The notes under the pieces were generated by a model that was not told the DNA's origin, searched no databases, and was given only the letters and a program-made list of their open reading frames with translations. DNA of 64,000 nt from Hyphomonadaceae bacterium UKL13-1 (GTDB taxonomy: Bacteria; Pseudomonadota; Alphaproteobacteria; Caulobacterales; Aquidulcibacteraceae): the NCBI GenBank assembly GCA_001602435.1, contig CP012156.1, positions 2,797,898-2,861,897 of the forward strand, given 5' to 3'. The position numbers and the translations under genes were made by a program. How positions within the stretch are numbered: position 1 is the stretch's first letter; each line of letters begins with the position of its first letter. This document shows positions 46,194 through 56,587 of this stretch, one piece after another.

Positions 46194-46489
46194 TGGCATG
46201 CTCCAGACTAGCTCCCCCGCCCGCCCCGGACGGAAAGCCAAGGGTCTATAGCATGAAGCTGTTCTTGCGCTAGAGTCAAAGGTGCGATCCAATGTGGGCG
46301 GTACTGTTGGTTTTTCAATAAAGTCCGACCTACGCGTTGCAGATTCATCACTATAATGTTGCGATGGTCAGCAAAATCGCTTGAATGCAGAAGTTCACAA
46401 CAATTTAGGATTGCTCTTAAGCACGCAAGGAAATAGTAAAGAATTGCAGCCATCTTCGTTCACTAGATGGTCTAAAAGGGAAATTAGGC

Positions 46490-46954
46490 GTGTTCGGAAG
46501 CCGTTTGATCATGGCAGGAAGTTTGGCAGCACTCATGGTGATGAGTGGTGGTCAAGCTGTTGCGCGTGAACAAAAGGGCGTAAATCCACCGACCACCAGC
46601 AGCCAAACGGCGCAAGCCCCTTGGTATGAGCGTTTCACCTTTGGCTCGGAAGTGCGTGACGGTGCTAATGCTTGGGTGCCACGTGGTGAACTGAAAGCTG
46701 CAGTAAAGGTCGATCCTCGCAGCCGTTGGGGCATGACTTTTGGCGTACAACAAGACCCGACAACCGCTTTGACGCCGCGCAATGGCCAAAATTCGGGTCG
46801 CACATTGGCCGGGGCCTTCTATCAGGTTTCCCCAAAATTCCGCGTTGGCGGCGAAGTCGTTGTGCCGAACGAGCAATTAGGTGTGTCGCAAAGCCGCGAG
46901 CGGTCGCAACGTCGTGAGCCGGGCGTTAAAGTCGAATCAGCCTTCAAGTTCTAG
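46490..46954 (+). CDS. Small exported protein, possibly NtrZ-like periplasmic regulator
   Basis: The 154-residue product has a signal peptide (about 1-25, ending GGQAVA). The mature part has APWYERFTFGSEV, RGELKAAVKVDPRSRWGMTF and GAFYQVSPKFRVGGEVVVPN. These resemble, from memory, the NtrZ family, periplasmic inhibitors of the NtrY sensor kinase in Caulobacter. The GTG at 46490 is preferred as start, with AAGGGA upstream; an ATG at 46511 is possible. The 296-base divergent gap before it holds no other gene that I can see. The export signal is clear; the NtrZ link is tentative. Confidence 0.55.
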   Translation: MFGSRLIMAGSLAALMVMSGGQAVAREQKGVNPPTTSSQTAQAPWYERFTFGSEVRDGANAWVPRGELKAAVKVDPRSRWGMTFGVQQDPTTALTPRNGQNSGRTLAGAFYQVSPKFRVGGEVVVPNEQLGVSQSRERSQRREPGVKVESAFKF

Positions 46955-47000
46955 GCGTGATTTTGGCACCCTTTGTGTGCCCACAACCTGAGAATTAGCC

Positions 47001-47585
47001 TCACAATCCACTAATAAGTGCAACACCATAGAGTTTGCTGCGTGCGAGTAAGCGCACCGTCTTGGCCCGAATCCCACCAAGCGCGTAGAGATCGCAAGTA
47101 GGAAATGCGCGCTGCAAAAGCGCCAAGCGAATCGTGCCTTTAAAGCGGCCGGCCCCGGGCCTATTTGCGCTCGGACTCTGGCTCGGAAAGGCCACAGAAA
47201 CCAGAATCGCTCTGATGCCCAATCGCTGGGCTTTACCAATGCTGAGACCTCGATGGGCAGAGGCAGTCTCGATCAAGCCGCCGGTCTTGCTGCGATTGCG
47301 TAGCTTTAGCCGCTTCTCTGGCCAGTGAATGCCATCCAATCGATTCTGTCTGGCCAAACGCGGAAGGACTGTCGCAAGCCTCTTGGGCCGTCGGTCTCGC
47401 TGAGATGGTTTGGGCGATGGCTTTTCGCCGTAAGTCCGCTCAATCAGAATCGAATCTGGCGGACACGCCGCAGCCTGCCGCGCCAAATCATAGCCACGCG
47501 CGTCGTCGGTCAGGACCACAAGGCGGGGATAGCCTGACTGCAATGGCTTTCGGAATGAACGCAGGGCGGCTAGAAGCCTTGGCAT
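47001..47585 (-). CDS. Thiamine phosphate synthase/TenI-like protein
   Basis: The 194-residue product resembles short ThiE/TenI-type TIM barrels. It has RLVVLTD (21-27), IHWPE (about 90) where ThiE binds the substrate, SAHRG (about 112) and the C-terminal phosphate loop YALGGIRAKTV. Many alphaproteobacteria carry such a degenerate ThiE-like protein in addition to true ThiE, and catalytic function is uncertain. Its ATG overlaps the yggS ATG on the other strand by two bases. If the true start were further in, this overlap would vanish, but MPRLLAALR is a usual N-terminus for this group. Confidence 0.75.
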   Translation of the reverse strand: MPRLLAALRSFRKPLQSGYPRLVVLTDDARGYDLARQAAACPPDSILIERTYGEKPSPKPSQRDRRPKRLATVLPRLARQNRLDGIHWPEKRLKLRNRSKTGGLIETASAHRGLSIGKAQRLGIRAILVSVAFPSQSPSANRPGAGRFKGTIRLALLQRAFPTCDLYALGGIRAKTVRLLARSKLYGVALISGL

Positions 47586-48252
47586 GGACATAAACCAACG
47601 CATCGCCGAAATCACCGACCGGATCAAGCAGGCCTCACAAGCAATAGGCCGCCCAGCCGATGACGTCACCCTTGTTGCCGTCTCAAAAGTCCAACCTGAG
47701 GACCGAATCGAAGCGGCTTTGGCAGCAGGTCTCCGCGTCTTTGGCGAGAACCGGGTACAAGAAGCTCAAAGTCGTTGGGCAGACCGCCGGAAAGCCTACC
47801 CCAACTTAACGCTCCATTTGATTGGCCCTTTGCAGAGCAATAAGGCCGAAGATGCGGTGGCTCTGTTTGATGTGATCGAAACCGTCGACCGGCCGAAGTT
47901 GGTTGAAACACTGGCAAAGCTTGCTCAAGCCGGTCACAAACTTCCTAAGCTCTTAGTCCAAGTGAATACGGGTGAAGAGGAACAAAAGGCGGGGGTCGCA
48001 CCGGCTGACCTTCCAGCCCTGTTAGACCTGTGCGCCAAGCACGAACTACCGATCGAAGGCCTGATGTGTATTCCGCCCGAGCATGAAGAGCCAGCGATGC
48101 ATTTTGCCCTTCTGGCCAAGCTTGCCATGCGCCACGGCTTATCAGTTCTCTCGATGGGCATGAGTGGTGATTTTGAGACGGCCATCAATTTTGGCGCGAC
48201 CCATGTACGCGTCGGCTCAGCGTTATTCGGAGAGCGCGTAACGACAGCTTAG
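47584..48252 (+). CDS. YggS family PLP homeostasis protein
   Basis: A 222-residue PLP-binding protein of the YggS/PLPBP family, which buffers pyridoxal phosphate and affects amino-acid pools. The PLP Lys35 lies in VAVSKVQPED. GENRVQEAQSRW, LHLIGPLQSNKA and LSMGMSGDFETAINFGATHVRVG match the conserved barrel strands and the phosphate loop. It starts head to head with the ThiE-like gene with overlapping start codons, so its promoter and ribosome binding site must lie within that gene. Confidence 0.93.
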   Translation: MDINQRIAEITDRIKQASQAIGRPADDVTLVAVSKVQPEDRIEAALAAGLRVFGENRVQEAQSRWADRRKAYPNLTLHLIGPLQSNKAEDAVALFDVIETVDRPKLVETLAKLAQAGHKLPKLLVQVNTGEEEQKAGVAPADLPALLDLCAKHELPIEGLMCIPPEHEEPAMHFALLAKLAMRHGLSVLSMGMSGDFETAINFGATHVRVGSALFGERVTTA

Positions 48253-48322
48253 GCCTTTTGCCGCCTAATGCGACGGAACAGGCACCTTGTAGCGTTAGAC
48301 CCTGCAAGGAGGCGCTAGTATC

Positions 48323-49726
48323 ATGAGCCTAAATGCTGTCATCGCTGCCAATCGATTTGGCCTTGGGGCTAGGCCCGGCGAACTCGCCCAAATTGCGCGC
48401 GACCCAAAGGCTTGGCTATTAAGCCAAGTTGGGCAAAGCCAATCCACCAACATGCTATCGGATGGCCTCCTATCGAGTGCGCAAGCTTTTGAAGCATTGC
48501 AAAGCTACCAAGAAGCTCGCGCCGCACAACGGCGCACGGAAGCGTCACCCAATCCGGCAGTGAATGCCGAAGAGCGCGTGCGTCTGGCCGATCTCGTCGG
48601 CCAAACCACCGGCCGCGAGATTGAAGCCCGCATCCAGCATGCGGTGACAACACAGGCCCCTTTTGCCGAGCGTTGGGTGCAGTTCTGGTCGAACCATTTT
48701 ACCATGGCCGTGCGAAATCTTCAGACCACCCCGTTTCCAGGCTCTTTTGAGCGAGAAGCCATCCGCCCCCATGTCTGGGGTCGGTTTGAGGACTTATTGG
48801 TGAAAGCTGACACCCATGTCGGGATGCTGATTTACCTTGATCAAGCCCAATCAATAGGCCCCAATTCCCAAGCCGCACAGACCCAACAAGGCCGCAGGCG
48901 CGCTGCAGGCCTCAACGAAAATCTGGCACGTGAAATTCTGGAGCTGCACACTTTGGGCGCTGATGGCGGCTATAGCCAAACAGATGTCACAGAATTTGCC
49001 CGCGCGCTGACAGGCTGGACAGTCGCTGGGCCGCGCCTTCGTCGCTTGGCACAAGGCTCTAGGGTTGGCACCACAATCTTCGTGTCCGAATTGCATGAGC
49101 CGGGCGCGCGCTCCATCCTTGGCAAAAACTTTCCCGCGGCAGGGGAGCGGCAAGCCCTAGACATTTTGGCGCATCTGGCACGCCAGCCATCGGTGGCAAA
49201 GCGGATCGCCTTTAAAGTCGCCCAGCATTTTGTGGCCGATGATCCCCCGCCCGCACTGGTGGCGCGCTTGGAAGCTTCCTTCCGGCAAAGCAGCGGTGAT
49301 CTCTCGGCATTGGCTAAGACTTTGATCCAAAGCCCTGAGGCGTGGGCGCCAGAGACCCGAAAGTTTAAGACACCGAATGACTTTTTGATCTCGACCATGC
49401 GCGCGAGCGGGGCAAACACGACCTCGACGCAAGCCCTGCGGGCAACTTTTGAACAATTGGGACAAACGCCGTGGCGCGCACCCAGCCCGAAAGGTTGGCC
49501 CGATGTGGCCAGCGAATGGGCAGCTCCCGACGCCATCCTGAAGCGGATTGACTGGGCCAACCTTGCAGCGGATGTAATCGGCGAAACCTTCCAGCCTATC
49601 GCCTTTGCAGAATCAGCATTGGGTCCCGCCCTAACAGATAAAACCAGAACTGCCATTTCGCGGGCTCAGACAGCGCGCCAAGGCATAGTGCTCGCCCTTA
49701 TGAGTCCGGAGTTTCAACGCAGATGA
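48323..49726 (+). CDS. DUF1800 family protein
   Basis: The 467-residue product fits DUF1800: ANRFGLGARPGEL (10-22), VQFWSNHFTMAVRN, REAIRPHVWGRFEDLL, NENLAREILELHTLG with GYSQTDVTEFARALTGW, and KRIAFKVAQHFVADDPP. No function is established for this family. AGGAGG lies ten bases before the ATG. It overlaps the downstream DUF1501 gene by ATGA, the usual pairing of these two families, so a joint role at the envelope is likely. No signal peptide is visible. Confidence 0.9.
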   Translation: MSLNAVIAANRFGLGARPGELAQIARDPKAWLLSQVGQSQSTNMLSDGLLSSAQAFEALQSYQEARAAQRRTEASPNPAVNAEERVRLADLVGQTTGREIEARIQHAVTTQAPFAERWVQFWSNHFTMAVRNLQTTPFPGSFEREAIRPHVWGRFEDLLVKADTHVGMLIYLDQAQSIGPNSQAAQTQQGRRRAAGLNENLAREILELHTLGADGGYSQTDVTEFARALTGWTVAGPRLRRLAQGSRVGTTIFVSELHEPGARSILGKNFPAAGERQALDILAHLARQPSVAKRIAFKVAQHFVADDPPPALVARLEASFRQSSGDLSALAKTLIQSPEAWAPETRKFKTPNDFLISTMRASGANTTSTQALRATFEQLGQTPWRAPSPKGWPDVASEWAAPDAILKRIDWANLAADVIGETFQPIAFAESALGPALTDKTRTAISRAQTARQGIVLALMSPEFQRR

Positions 49727-50880
49727 CCAACCGCCGTACACTCCTTACCGCAGGCCTCTCCGGCCTATCCCTCGCCATGCTGGGCGGAACGGCTAGCTTT
49801 GCTCAAGCCGCGACAACATCAGGCAAATTCGTTTTCATTATTCTGCGTGGAGCGATGGACGGGCTCACAGCTGTCGTCCCCTATGGCGATCCAAATTATC
49901 GAAGCTTCCGTGGTGCCATAGCCTTAGACGGGCCGGGTGGGCCCAATGGAACCTTGCCGCTCGTGGACGGCTTTGGCCTACATCCGGCTCTGAAGGAGAT
50001 GCACGGCCTCTGGCAAACAGGTCAGATGTCTTTCATGCATGCAGCAGCCAGCCCCTACCGCGAGCGCTCGCATTTTGATGCACAAGATCTGCTCGAAGCT
50101 GGAACCGCACAATTAACAAGCGCACGCTCTGGCTGGCTGAACCGCGCTTTAGCCATGCTGCCTAATGGACCAAGTCAAGAAGGCGTTGCCATTGGGAGAA
50201 CAATTCCTCTGGTCTTACGCGGCCCCGCAAGGGCCACATCCTGGGCACCGCCCCTAGCCCCAGAAAGCGATGGCGACACCTTGGCGCGTCTATCTGACCT
50301 TTATGCGGGCGATGCCATGCTATCCAATGCCCTAGCGATGGCGATCGAGACCGACAAGATTGCTGACGGCGGAACCATGTTGAGCGGCAATGCAGGCCGT
50401 GGTCGCCAAGGGGTCTTTGCGCCCTTGGCAAGTGCGGCGGCACGCATTCTGGCTGCCCCCGGCGGTCCAGCTGGTGCTGTCCTGTCGTTTGAAGGCTGGG
50501 ATACCCATGCCAACCAAGGTGGGGCGCAAGGTCAATTAGCAAACCGTTTGGACGCATTAGACACTGCCGTCAAAGCCTTGCGGGAGGGTCTTGGCCCAGT
50601 CTGGGCGAACACGACGGTTGTGATCGCCACGGAATTTGGTCGTACTGTGCGGATCAATGGCACAGGCGGTACCGATCACGGCACAGGCGGGGTTTCCTTC
50701 TTGTTGGGCGGCGCGGTCAAAGGCGGAAAGATGCTAGGCGATTGGCCGGGATTGAGCCGCCTCTATGAAGACCGCGATTTGGTCCCAGCCAATGACGTAC
50801 GCCAACTTTTTGCCCAAGGCCTCACCAATGCCTGGGGCTTAGACCGTCAGGCTGTGCTGTCACGCGTGTTTACCACCTAA
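49723..50880 (+). CDS. DUF1501 family exported protein
   Basis: The 385-residue product begins with a twin-arginine-like signal (TNRRTLLTAGLSGLSLAML, 2-20, ending near ASFAQA). DUF1501 proteins are related to sulfatases and alkaline-phosphatase-like enzymes. Here GAMDGLTAVVPYGDPNY, HAAASPYRERSHFDAQD, SFEGWDTHANQGG and TEFGRTVRINGTGGTDHGTG are the conserved blocks, with His and Asp residues that could bind metal. It is translated with the DUF1800 protein (ATGA overlap). The true substrate is unknown. It converges with the peptidase gene 19 bases further on. Confidence 0.9.
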   Translation: MTNRRTLLTAGLSGLSLAMLGGTASFAQAATTSGKFVFIILRGAMDGLTAVVPYGDPNYRSFRGAIALDGPGGPNGTLPLVDGFGLHPALKEMHGLWQTGQMSFMHAAASPYRERSHFDAQDLLEAGTAQLTSARSGWLNRALAMLPNGPSQEGVAIGRTIPLVLRGPARATSWAPPLAPESDGDTLARLSDLYAGDAMLSNALAMAIETDKIADGGTMLSGNAGRGRQGVFAPLASAAARILAAPGGPAGAVLSFEGWDTHANQGGAQGQLANRLDALDTAVKALREGLGPVWANTTVVIATEFGRTVRINGTGGTDHGTGGVSFLLGGAVKGGKMLGDWPGLSRLYEDRDLVPANDVRQLFAQGLTNAWGLDRQAVLSRVFTT

Positions 50881-50899
50881 CAGCACAGCCTAAGCCAAC

Positions 50900-52888
50900 T
50901 TACTTGGTGCCAAAGACCTGCTGGAAGAACAGGGTCTCAGCTTCGCGTTGGGCGTCACGATTGCCCTTTTTGGCAAAGCCATGACCTTCGTCCTTGGCGA
51001 CCATATACCAGACTTGGCCACCATTATTGCGGACTTTCGCCACGATCTGATCGGCCTCTGAAATCGGCACGCGTGGATCGTTCGCGCCCTGGATCACAAA
51101 CAATGGCTTGGTGATCTTGTGCGCATTGTTCAAAGGCGCGATCTGTTCGTGGAAGGCACGCATGGCTGGATCGCGCTCGTCGCCATATTCCACGCGGCGC
51201 AAATCACGACGGTAGCCATTGGTGTTTTGCAAGAAGGTCGCGAAGTGGGAAATCCCAACTATGTCGACGCCACCGGCCAAACGATCATTGAAATTGGTCA
51301 TGCTGGCCAACACCATATAGCCGCCATAGGAGCCACCATAGACGACCACCTTACGCTGGTTCAGATCTGGCTGGGTCGCGATCCAATCCAGAAGGGCACC
51401 AATATCTTTGACAGAGTCTTCACGCTTAAAGCCATTGTCGAGGTCGACATAGGTTTTGCCATAGCCGGTTGAGCCACGCACGTTCGGGAAGATCACAGCG
51501 GCACCCAGTTCATTTACCCAATAATGCACGGTTGAGGAGAAACCGGGGCGAGACTGCCCCTCTGGGCCACCATGAATATTAATGATCACCGGGGCTTGGT
51601 TAGACGCGCTTGCGTTCTTGGGCTTGTAGATAAACGCAGGAATAGTGCGAGGCTTGCCGTCTACTTTGTCAAAGGTTGGATAGTTGAAGAAACTTGGCTC
51701 CACAAAATTGGCTGAGTTTAGACCGCCAATCTCACTCATGGTCCAACGGGTCAGCTTTTTGGTAGCTACGTCATAAGTATAGGCATCGCCCGGCGCTTTG
51801 GCGGTCGAGAGCGTCATGCCTAGGCGCTTGGAAGCTGGGTCCCAATCAACACCGCCGACCGTGCCAACCGGCAAAGCGACCAACTCTGCTTTTGCCCCTT
51901 TGGTCGTGCTTTGCAGATAGAGTTTCGAGAGCCCGTTCTCGTTGACCGTATAGGCCAAAGTCTTGCCATCAGGGGACAAGTCAAAGCCTTCAACATCCCA
52001 ACCCATTGCAGGTGACACGCGGGTCCGCGTGCCGGTCGCCAAGTCCAACTGAACGAGATAGGAGAATTCAGAGCCTTCGTCGGTCAGGATGTAAATCGAC
52101 TTGCCATCTGCCGCGAAAGTCCCGCCATCATAGGCAACTTTCAAATCCGGGGTGATGGGGGTCAAGGTCCCAGTCGCAACATCCAAGGTCCAGCGCTTCG
52201 AATAATTGACCGAGATGCCCTGCCCCAACAGGATGGTTTTGCCATCATCAGACAGGTCAGCAATCCCAAACCCGCCTTCGGCCCGATAGACCAAACGGCG
52301 GCTGTCAGGTTGTTCTGGATTGGCGATGACAATGTCGCGTACCGCTGTGCCATTGCGGGTAACGGTCCAAGCCGCCAGCTTGCCATCCTTGGTAAAGCGA
52401 ACGCCAGCATTTTGCGTGCCTGCCTCGGTGAAAGCTTTTGCAAGGCCGGTGGCACGATCAAACAAATAGGCTTGGGTGAATTCATCCCCACCCTTGTCTT
52501 TACCAAAGACGAAGCTGCCACCAGAGTTTGGGCGCACCGCCGCACCGCCAACAGGCTCCGCATAATAGGTCAACTGACTGCGGGCACCCATGGGCATTTT
52601 GACTTCATGGATTTGCGGCACATCGCCAAAGCGGGTGGAAATCAAAATCCCGCCATCGGGCAAGAAGTCTTGGAAAGAGGCAGCGCGGGTATTCGTGTAT
52701 TGGATCAAACGCTCTCGAATGGCTTCCGGTGTGACCGGCACATTCTGCATGACCAGTTGCCCAACGGTCCGGGTCTCCACCGCAGCAGTTGCAGGCGTAG
52801 TTGCGGCAGTTTGGGCCGTTGCAATCGCCATCGCCATAGGCGAGACAGAAAGCGTTAGGGCAAAGACGATGGCACGGGTCGAAATCAT
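50900..52888 (-). CDS. S9 family peptidase (prolyl oligopeptidase type)
   Basis: A 662-residue exported peptidase. It has a signal peptide (about 1-26), a beta-propeller half with repeated strands of the form DLSDDGKTIL and DLSPDGKTLAY, and a C-terminal alpha/beta hydrolase domain. The catalytic triad is Ser520 in GGSYGGYM, Asp604 in GANDPRVP and His636 in DEGHG. Such enzymes cut dipeptides or acyl-amino acids from peptides in the periplasm. It stands alone, divergent from rdgB. Confidence 0.93.
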   Translation of the reverse strand: MISTRAIVFALTLSVSPMAMAIATAQTAATTPATAAVETRTVGQLVMQNVPVTPEAIRERLIQYTNTRAASFQDFLPDGGILISTRFGDVPQIHEVKMPMGARSQLTYYAEPVGGAAVRPNSGGSFVFGKDKGGDEFTQAYLFDRATGLAKAFTEAGTQNAGVRFTKDGKLAAWTVTRNGTAVRDIVIANPEQPDSRRLVYRAEGGFGIADLSDDGKTILLGQGISVNYSKRWTLDVATGTLTPITPDLKVAYDGGTFAADGKSIYILTDEGSEFSYLVQLDLATGTRTRVSPAMGWDVEGFDLSPDGKTLAYTVNENGLSKLYLQSTTKGAKAELVALPVGTVGGVDWDPASKRLGMTLSTAKAPGDAYTYDVATKKLTRWTMSEIGGLNSANFVEPSFFNYPTFDKVDGKPRTIPAFIYKPKNASASNQAPVIINIHGGPEGQSRPGFSSTVHYWVNELGAAVIFPNVRGSTGYGKTYVDLDNGFKREDSVKDIGALLDWIATQPDLNQRKVVVYGGSYGGYMVLASMTNFNDRLAGGVDIVGISHFATFLQNTNGYRRDLRRVEYGDERDPAMRAFHEQIAPLNNAHKITKPLFVIQGANDPRVPISEADQIVAKVRNNGGQVWYMVAKDEGHGFAKKGNRDAQREAETLFFQQVFGTK

Positions 52889-53013
52889 TCTGAGCTCCTT
52901 CAGGGGCGAGGGTCGCCTTGGTCAAACGTAGGTAGTCGCGCTTTTCAGCACAGCTTTAGTCAGGCTTTGTCGGAGAGGTCTAACAAAGCCTCACGATATG
53001 CGAAAGATAAGCC

Positions 53014-53619
53014 ATGTTAAAAACCAGTAAGCCTTTTGAAAAACTCGTGATCGCTAGCCACAACAAGGGCAAACTAAAAGAAATCGCTGCCCTCGTTACC
53101 CCCTTTGACATTGAAGTCGTTAGTGCAGGTGATCTTGGTGTACCTGAACCAGAGGAGACCGAGGTTACCTTTATCGGCAATGCACTGTTGAAAGCTCGCG
53201 CCTCGTGCCTCGCGTCCGGCCTGCCGGCCTTGGCGGACGATTCGGGACTGGAAGTCATGGCACTTGATCGCGCACCAGGTATCTATTCAGCGCGCTGGGC
53301 CGGACCTGACCGCGACTTCTATGCCGCCATGGCCGAGATTGAGCACCAGTTGCAAGCCAAGGGGGCAACAGATCGCTCGGCCCGCTTTGTCTGTGCTTTG
53401 GCACTGGTCTATCCAGATGGCCGCGAACAAGCTTTTGAGGGTGAAGTCGTGGGTGAAGTAAGTGCCACGCCCCGCGGCACCAATGGGTTTGGCTATGATC
53501 CGATTTTTGTCGCCACCGGCCATACAGAGACCTTTGGCGAGCTAGACCCCGCAGTGAAGCACGCGATGAGCCATCGGGCAGATGCCTTCGCGAAATTTGT
53601 TGCTGCAGTCCTATCATGA
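53014..53619 (+). CDS. rdgB: dITP/XTP pyrophosphatase
   Basis: The 201-residue enzyme hydrolyses non-canonical purine nucleoside triphosphates and so keeps them out of DNA. It has [11 protein letters not shown] (14-24), [20 protein letters not shown], and NGFGYDPIF followed by the C-terminal [10 protein letters not shown], all conserved in Ham1/RdgB. Its stop overlaps the hemW start by ATGA, an order common in proteobacteria. Confidence 0.96.
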   Translation: MLKTSKPFEKLVIASHNKGKLKEIAALVTPFDIEVVSAGDLGVPEPEETEVTFIGNALLKARASCLASGLPALADDSGLEVMALDRAPGIYSARWAGPDRDFYAAMAEIEHQLQAKGATDRSARFVCALALVYPDGREQAFEGEVVGEVSATPRGTNGFGYDPIFVATGHTETFGELDPAVKHAMSHRADAFAKFVAAVLS

Positions 53620-54761
53620 TCGAGCGGCAATTAGGGCTCTATGTCCATTGGCCCTATTGCGCGGCAATCTGCCCCTATTGCGACTTCAACGTCTATAAAG
53701 CGCGCGGGCTGGATACAGAGCCCTTGGTCAGCGCCATTCTAGCAGACATGACTTATTGGCGCGACCAGACGGGTAAGCGCCCGCTGACCAGTTTGTTCTT
53801 CGGAGGTGGCACCCCCAGCCTGATGGCACCGAACCAAGTCAGGCGCATCATTGAACATGCGGACAGCCTCTGGGGCTTTGCGGAGGGTTTCGAGATCAGC
53901 TTGGAAGCTAATCCCACCGATGCAGAAGCCGCTCGCTTTCAGGATCTGCGTCTCGCAGGTGTCGAGCGCCTCTCACTTGGCCTTCAGGCGTTGGATGACG
54001 TAAGCCTTAAGCAGCTGGGCCGGTTTCATAGTGTCCAAGAAGGCTTGGCTGCCGCACGTCTGGCCCGGACGATCTTTCCACGCTTATCAATCGATTTGAT
54101 CCACACCCGCCAAGGCCAAACGTTAGAGACTTGGCAGCAGGAATTAGAGCTGGCGCTTACATTGTCGCCAGACCATGTCTCGCCCTATCAATTGACGATT
54201 GAGGATGGGACAGCCTTCGCGCGCGCCGCCGCACGCGGTGCGCTGCGTCTACCCGATAATGATCAAGCGGCTGACTTCTATACCTTGACCCAAACCATCC
54301 TCGAGCAAGCAGGCTTTGATGCTTATGAGGTCTCTAACCACGCCAAAAGTGCGGCCAATCGGTCGCGGCACAATGTGCTTTACTGGACGTCGCAGGATTG
54401 GATCGGCCTCGGCCCCGGGGCACATGGCCGATTGGGTTGGGGCACCGATCGACGCGCGACTAAAGCCCATATCCGTCCTCAAGCCTATTGTGAGGGTTTT
54501 TCAAAAAACGGCCATGGCATTATGGAAGATGAAGTTCTGGCACCCGACGCCGTTCGCGACGAATTCTGGCTGATGGGGTTGCGCCTGCAAGACGGCGTGG
54601 TCGTTCAAAATGCGCCCGGTGAACCGCTACCCGAAGATCAAATCAAAGCGCGCGTGCGCCAAGGCCTTATGTGGCAAAGCCCAACGCACCTAGGACTGAC
54701 ATCCGAAGGCCGTCTTGTCGCGGATACAATTATCGGGAAGTTGTTAGCAGCCCAGCGCTAA
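53616..54761 (+). CDS. hemW: Radical SAM family heme chaperone HemW
   Basis: The 381-residue protein carries the radical-SAM cluster motif with Cys15, Cys19 and Cys22 in [24 protein letters not shown] and [10 protein letters not shown] follow, as does [17 protein letters not shown]. HemW lacks the extra features of coproporphyrinogen dehydrogenase HemN and is thought to deliver heme. The gene overlaps rdgB by ATGA, and its stop overlaps that of the convergent GNAT gene. Confidence 0.93.
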   Translation: MIERQLGLYVHWPYCAAICPYCDFNVYKARGLDTEPLVSAILADMTYWRDQTGKRPLTSLFFGGGTPSLMAPNQVRRIIEHADSLWGFAEGFEISLEANPTDAEAARFQDLRLAGVERLSLGLQALDDVSLKQLGRFHSVQEGLAAARLARTIFPRLSIDLIHTRQGQTLETWQQELELALTLSPDHVSPYQLTIEDGTAFARAAARGALRLPDNDQAADFYTLTQTILEQAGFDAYEVSNHAKSAANRSRHNVLYWTSQDWIGLGPGAHGRLGWGTDRRATKAHIRPQAYCEGFSKNGHGIMEDEVLAPDAVRDEFWLMGLRLQDGVVVQNAPGEPLPEDQIKARVRQGLMWQSPTHLGLTSEGRLVADTIIGKLLAAQR

Positions 54762-55300
54762 CCTACCCGGCGGGCCCGCCATTGTTGTGCGCTCTGGCCC
54801 CAAGCATTGACCTGAAACTCATGCATAGGCTCTGGCATTCGGGTTGGGCCCAAATTGGTAGATCCCAAACGCGCAGCCAATTGCTCGGATGGCGTATTGG
54901 CTGGGTCGATGATGTGGATAATGTCGGTCCAGCCTAAGTGATCGACAACCCAGTCCATACAAGCGGTTGCGGCCTCGACCCCATAGCCTTTGCCCATGGC
55001 TGCAGGCGCTAAACCCCAACCCACTTCCGTGCCGGGCCAGCCCTGCGGCATCCAAGGCCCGATACGACCAACCCATAAGCCTGTATCGCGCTCAAGGACA
55101 GAAAACATCGAAAAGCCACGCAGCGACCAAGCACCCGTGATGGCTGCCAATTGTCGCCACGCCATGGCTTCGGGCATGGCACCGCCGATGAATTTCACAT
55201 GCTCAGCGTTCGCCATCATAGCGGCGAAAGCGGGGAAATCGTCCTGCGTCGGTGGACGCAGGACCAATCTCGCCGTGGTAAGGGTAGGACCGATCGCCAC
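54758..55300 (-). CDS. GNAT family N-acetyltransferase (RimJ/RimL-like)
   Basis: The 180-residue product starts TTARLVLRPPTQDDFPAF (8-25), the common N-terminus of the RimJ/RimL-like group, and has VGRIGPWMPQGWPGTEVGW and then GKGYGVEAATACMDWVV, which is the acetyl-CoA loop. The target, protein or small molecule, is unknown. It lies two bases after mdh on the same strand and is likely cotranscribed with it. Its stop overlaps the hemW stop. Confidence 0.9.
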   Translation of the reverse strand: MAIGPTLTTARLVLRPPTQDDFPAFAAMMANAEHVKFIGGAMPEAMAWRQLAAITGAWSLRGFSMFSVLERDTGLWVGRIGPWMPQGWPGTEVGWGLAPAAMGKGYGVEAATACMDWVVDHLGWTDIIHIIDPANTPSEQLAARLGSTNLGPTRMPEPMHEFQVNAWGQSAQQWRARRVG

Positions 55301-55302
55301 GA

Positions 55303-56587
<1,285 letters not shown>

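Noticed and set aside
46965..46981. GGCAC...GTGCC hairpin between the NtrZ-like and ThiE-like genes as a terminator
   Set aside because: The stem is only five pairs and no T-run follows on either strand.
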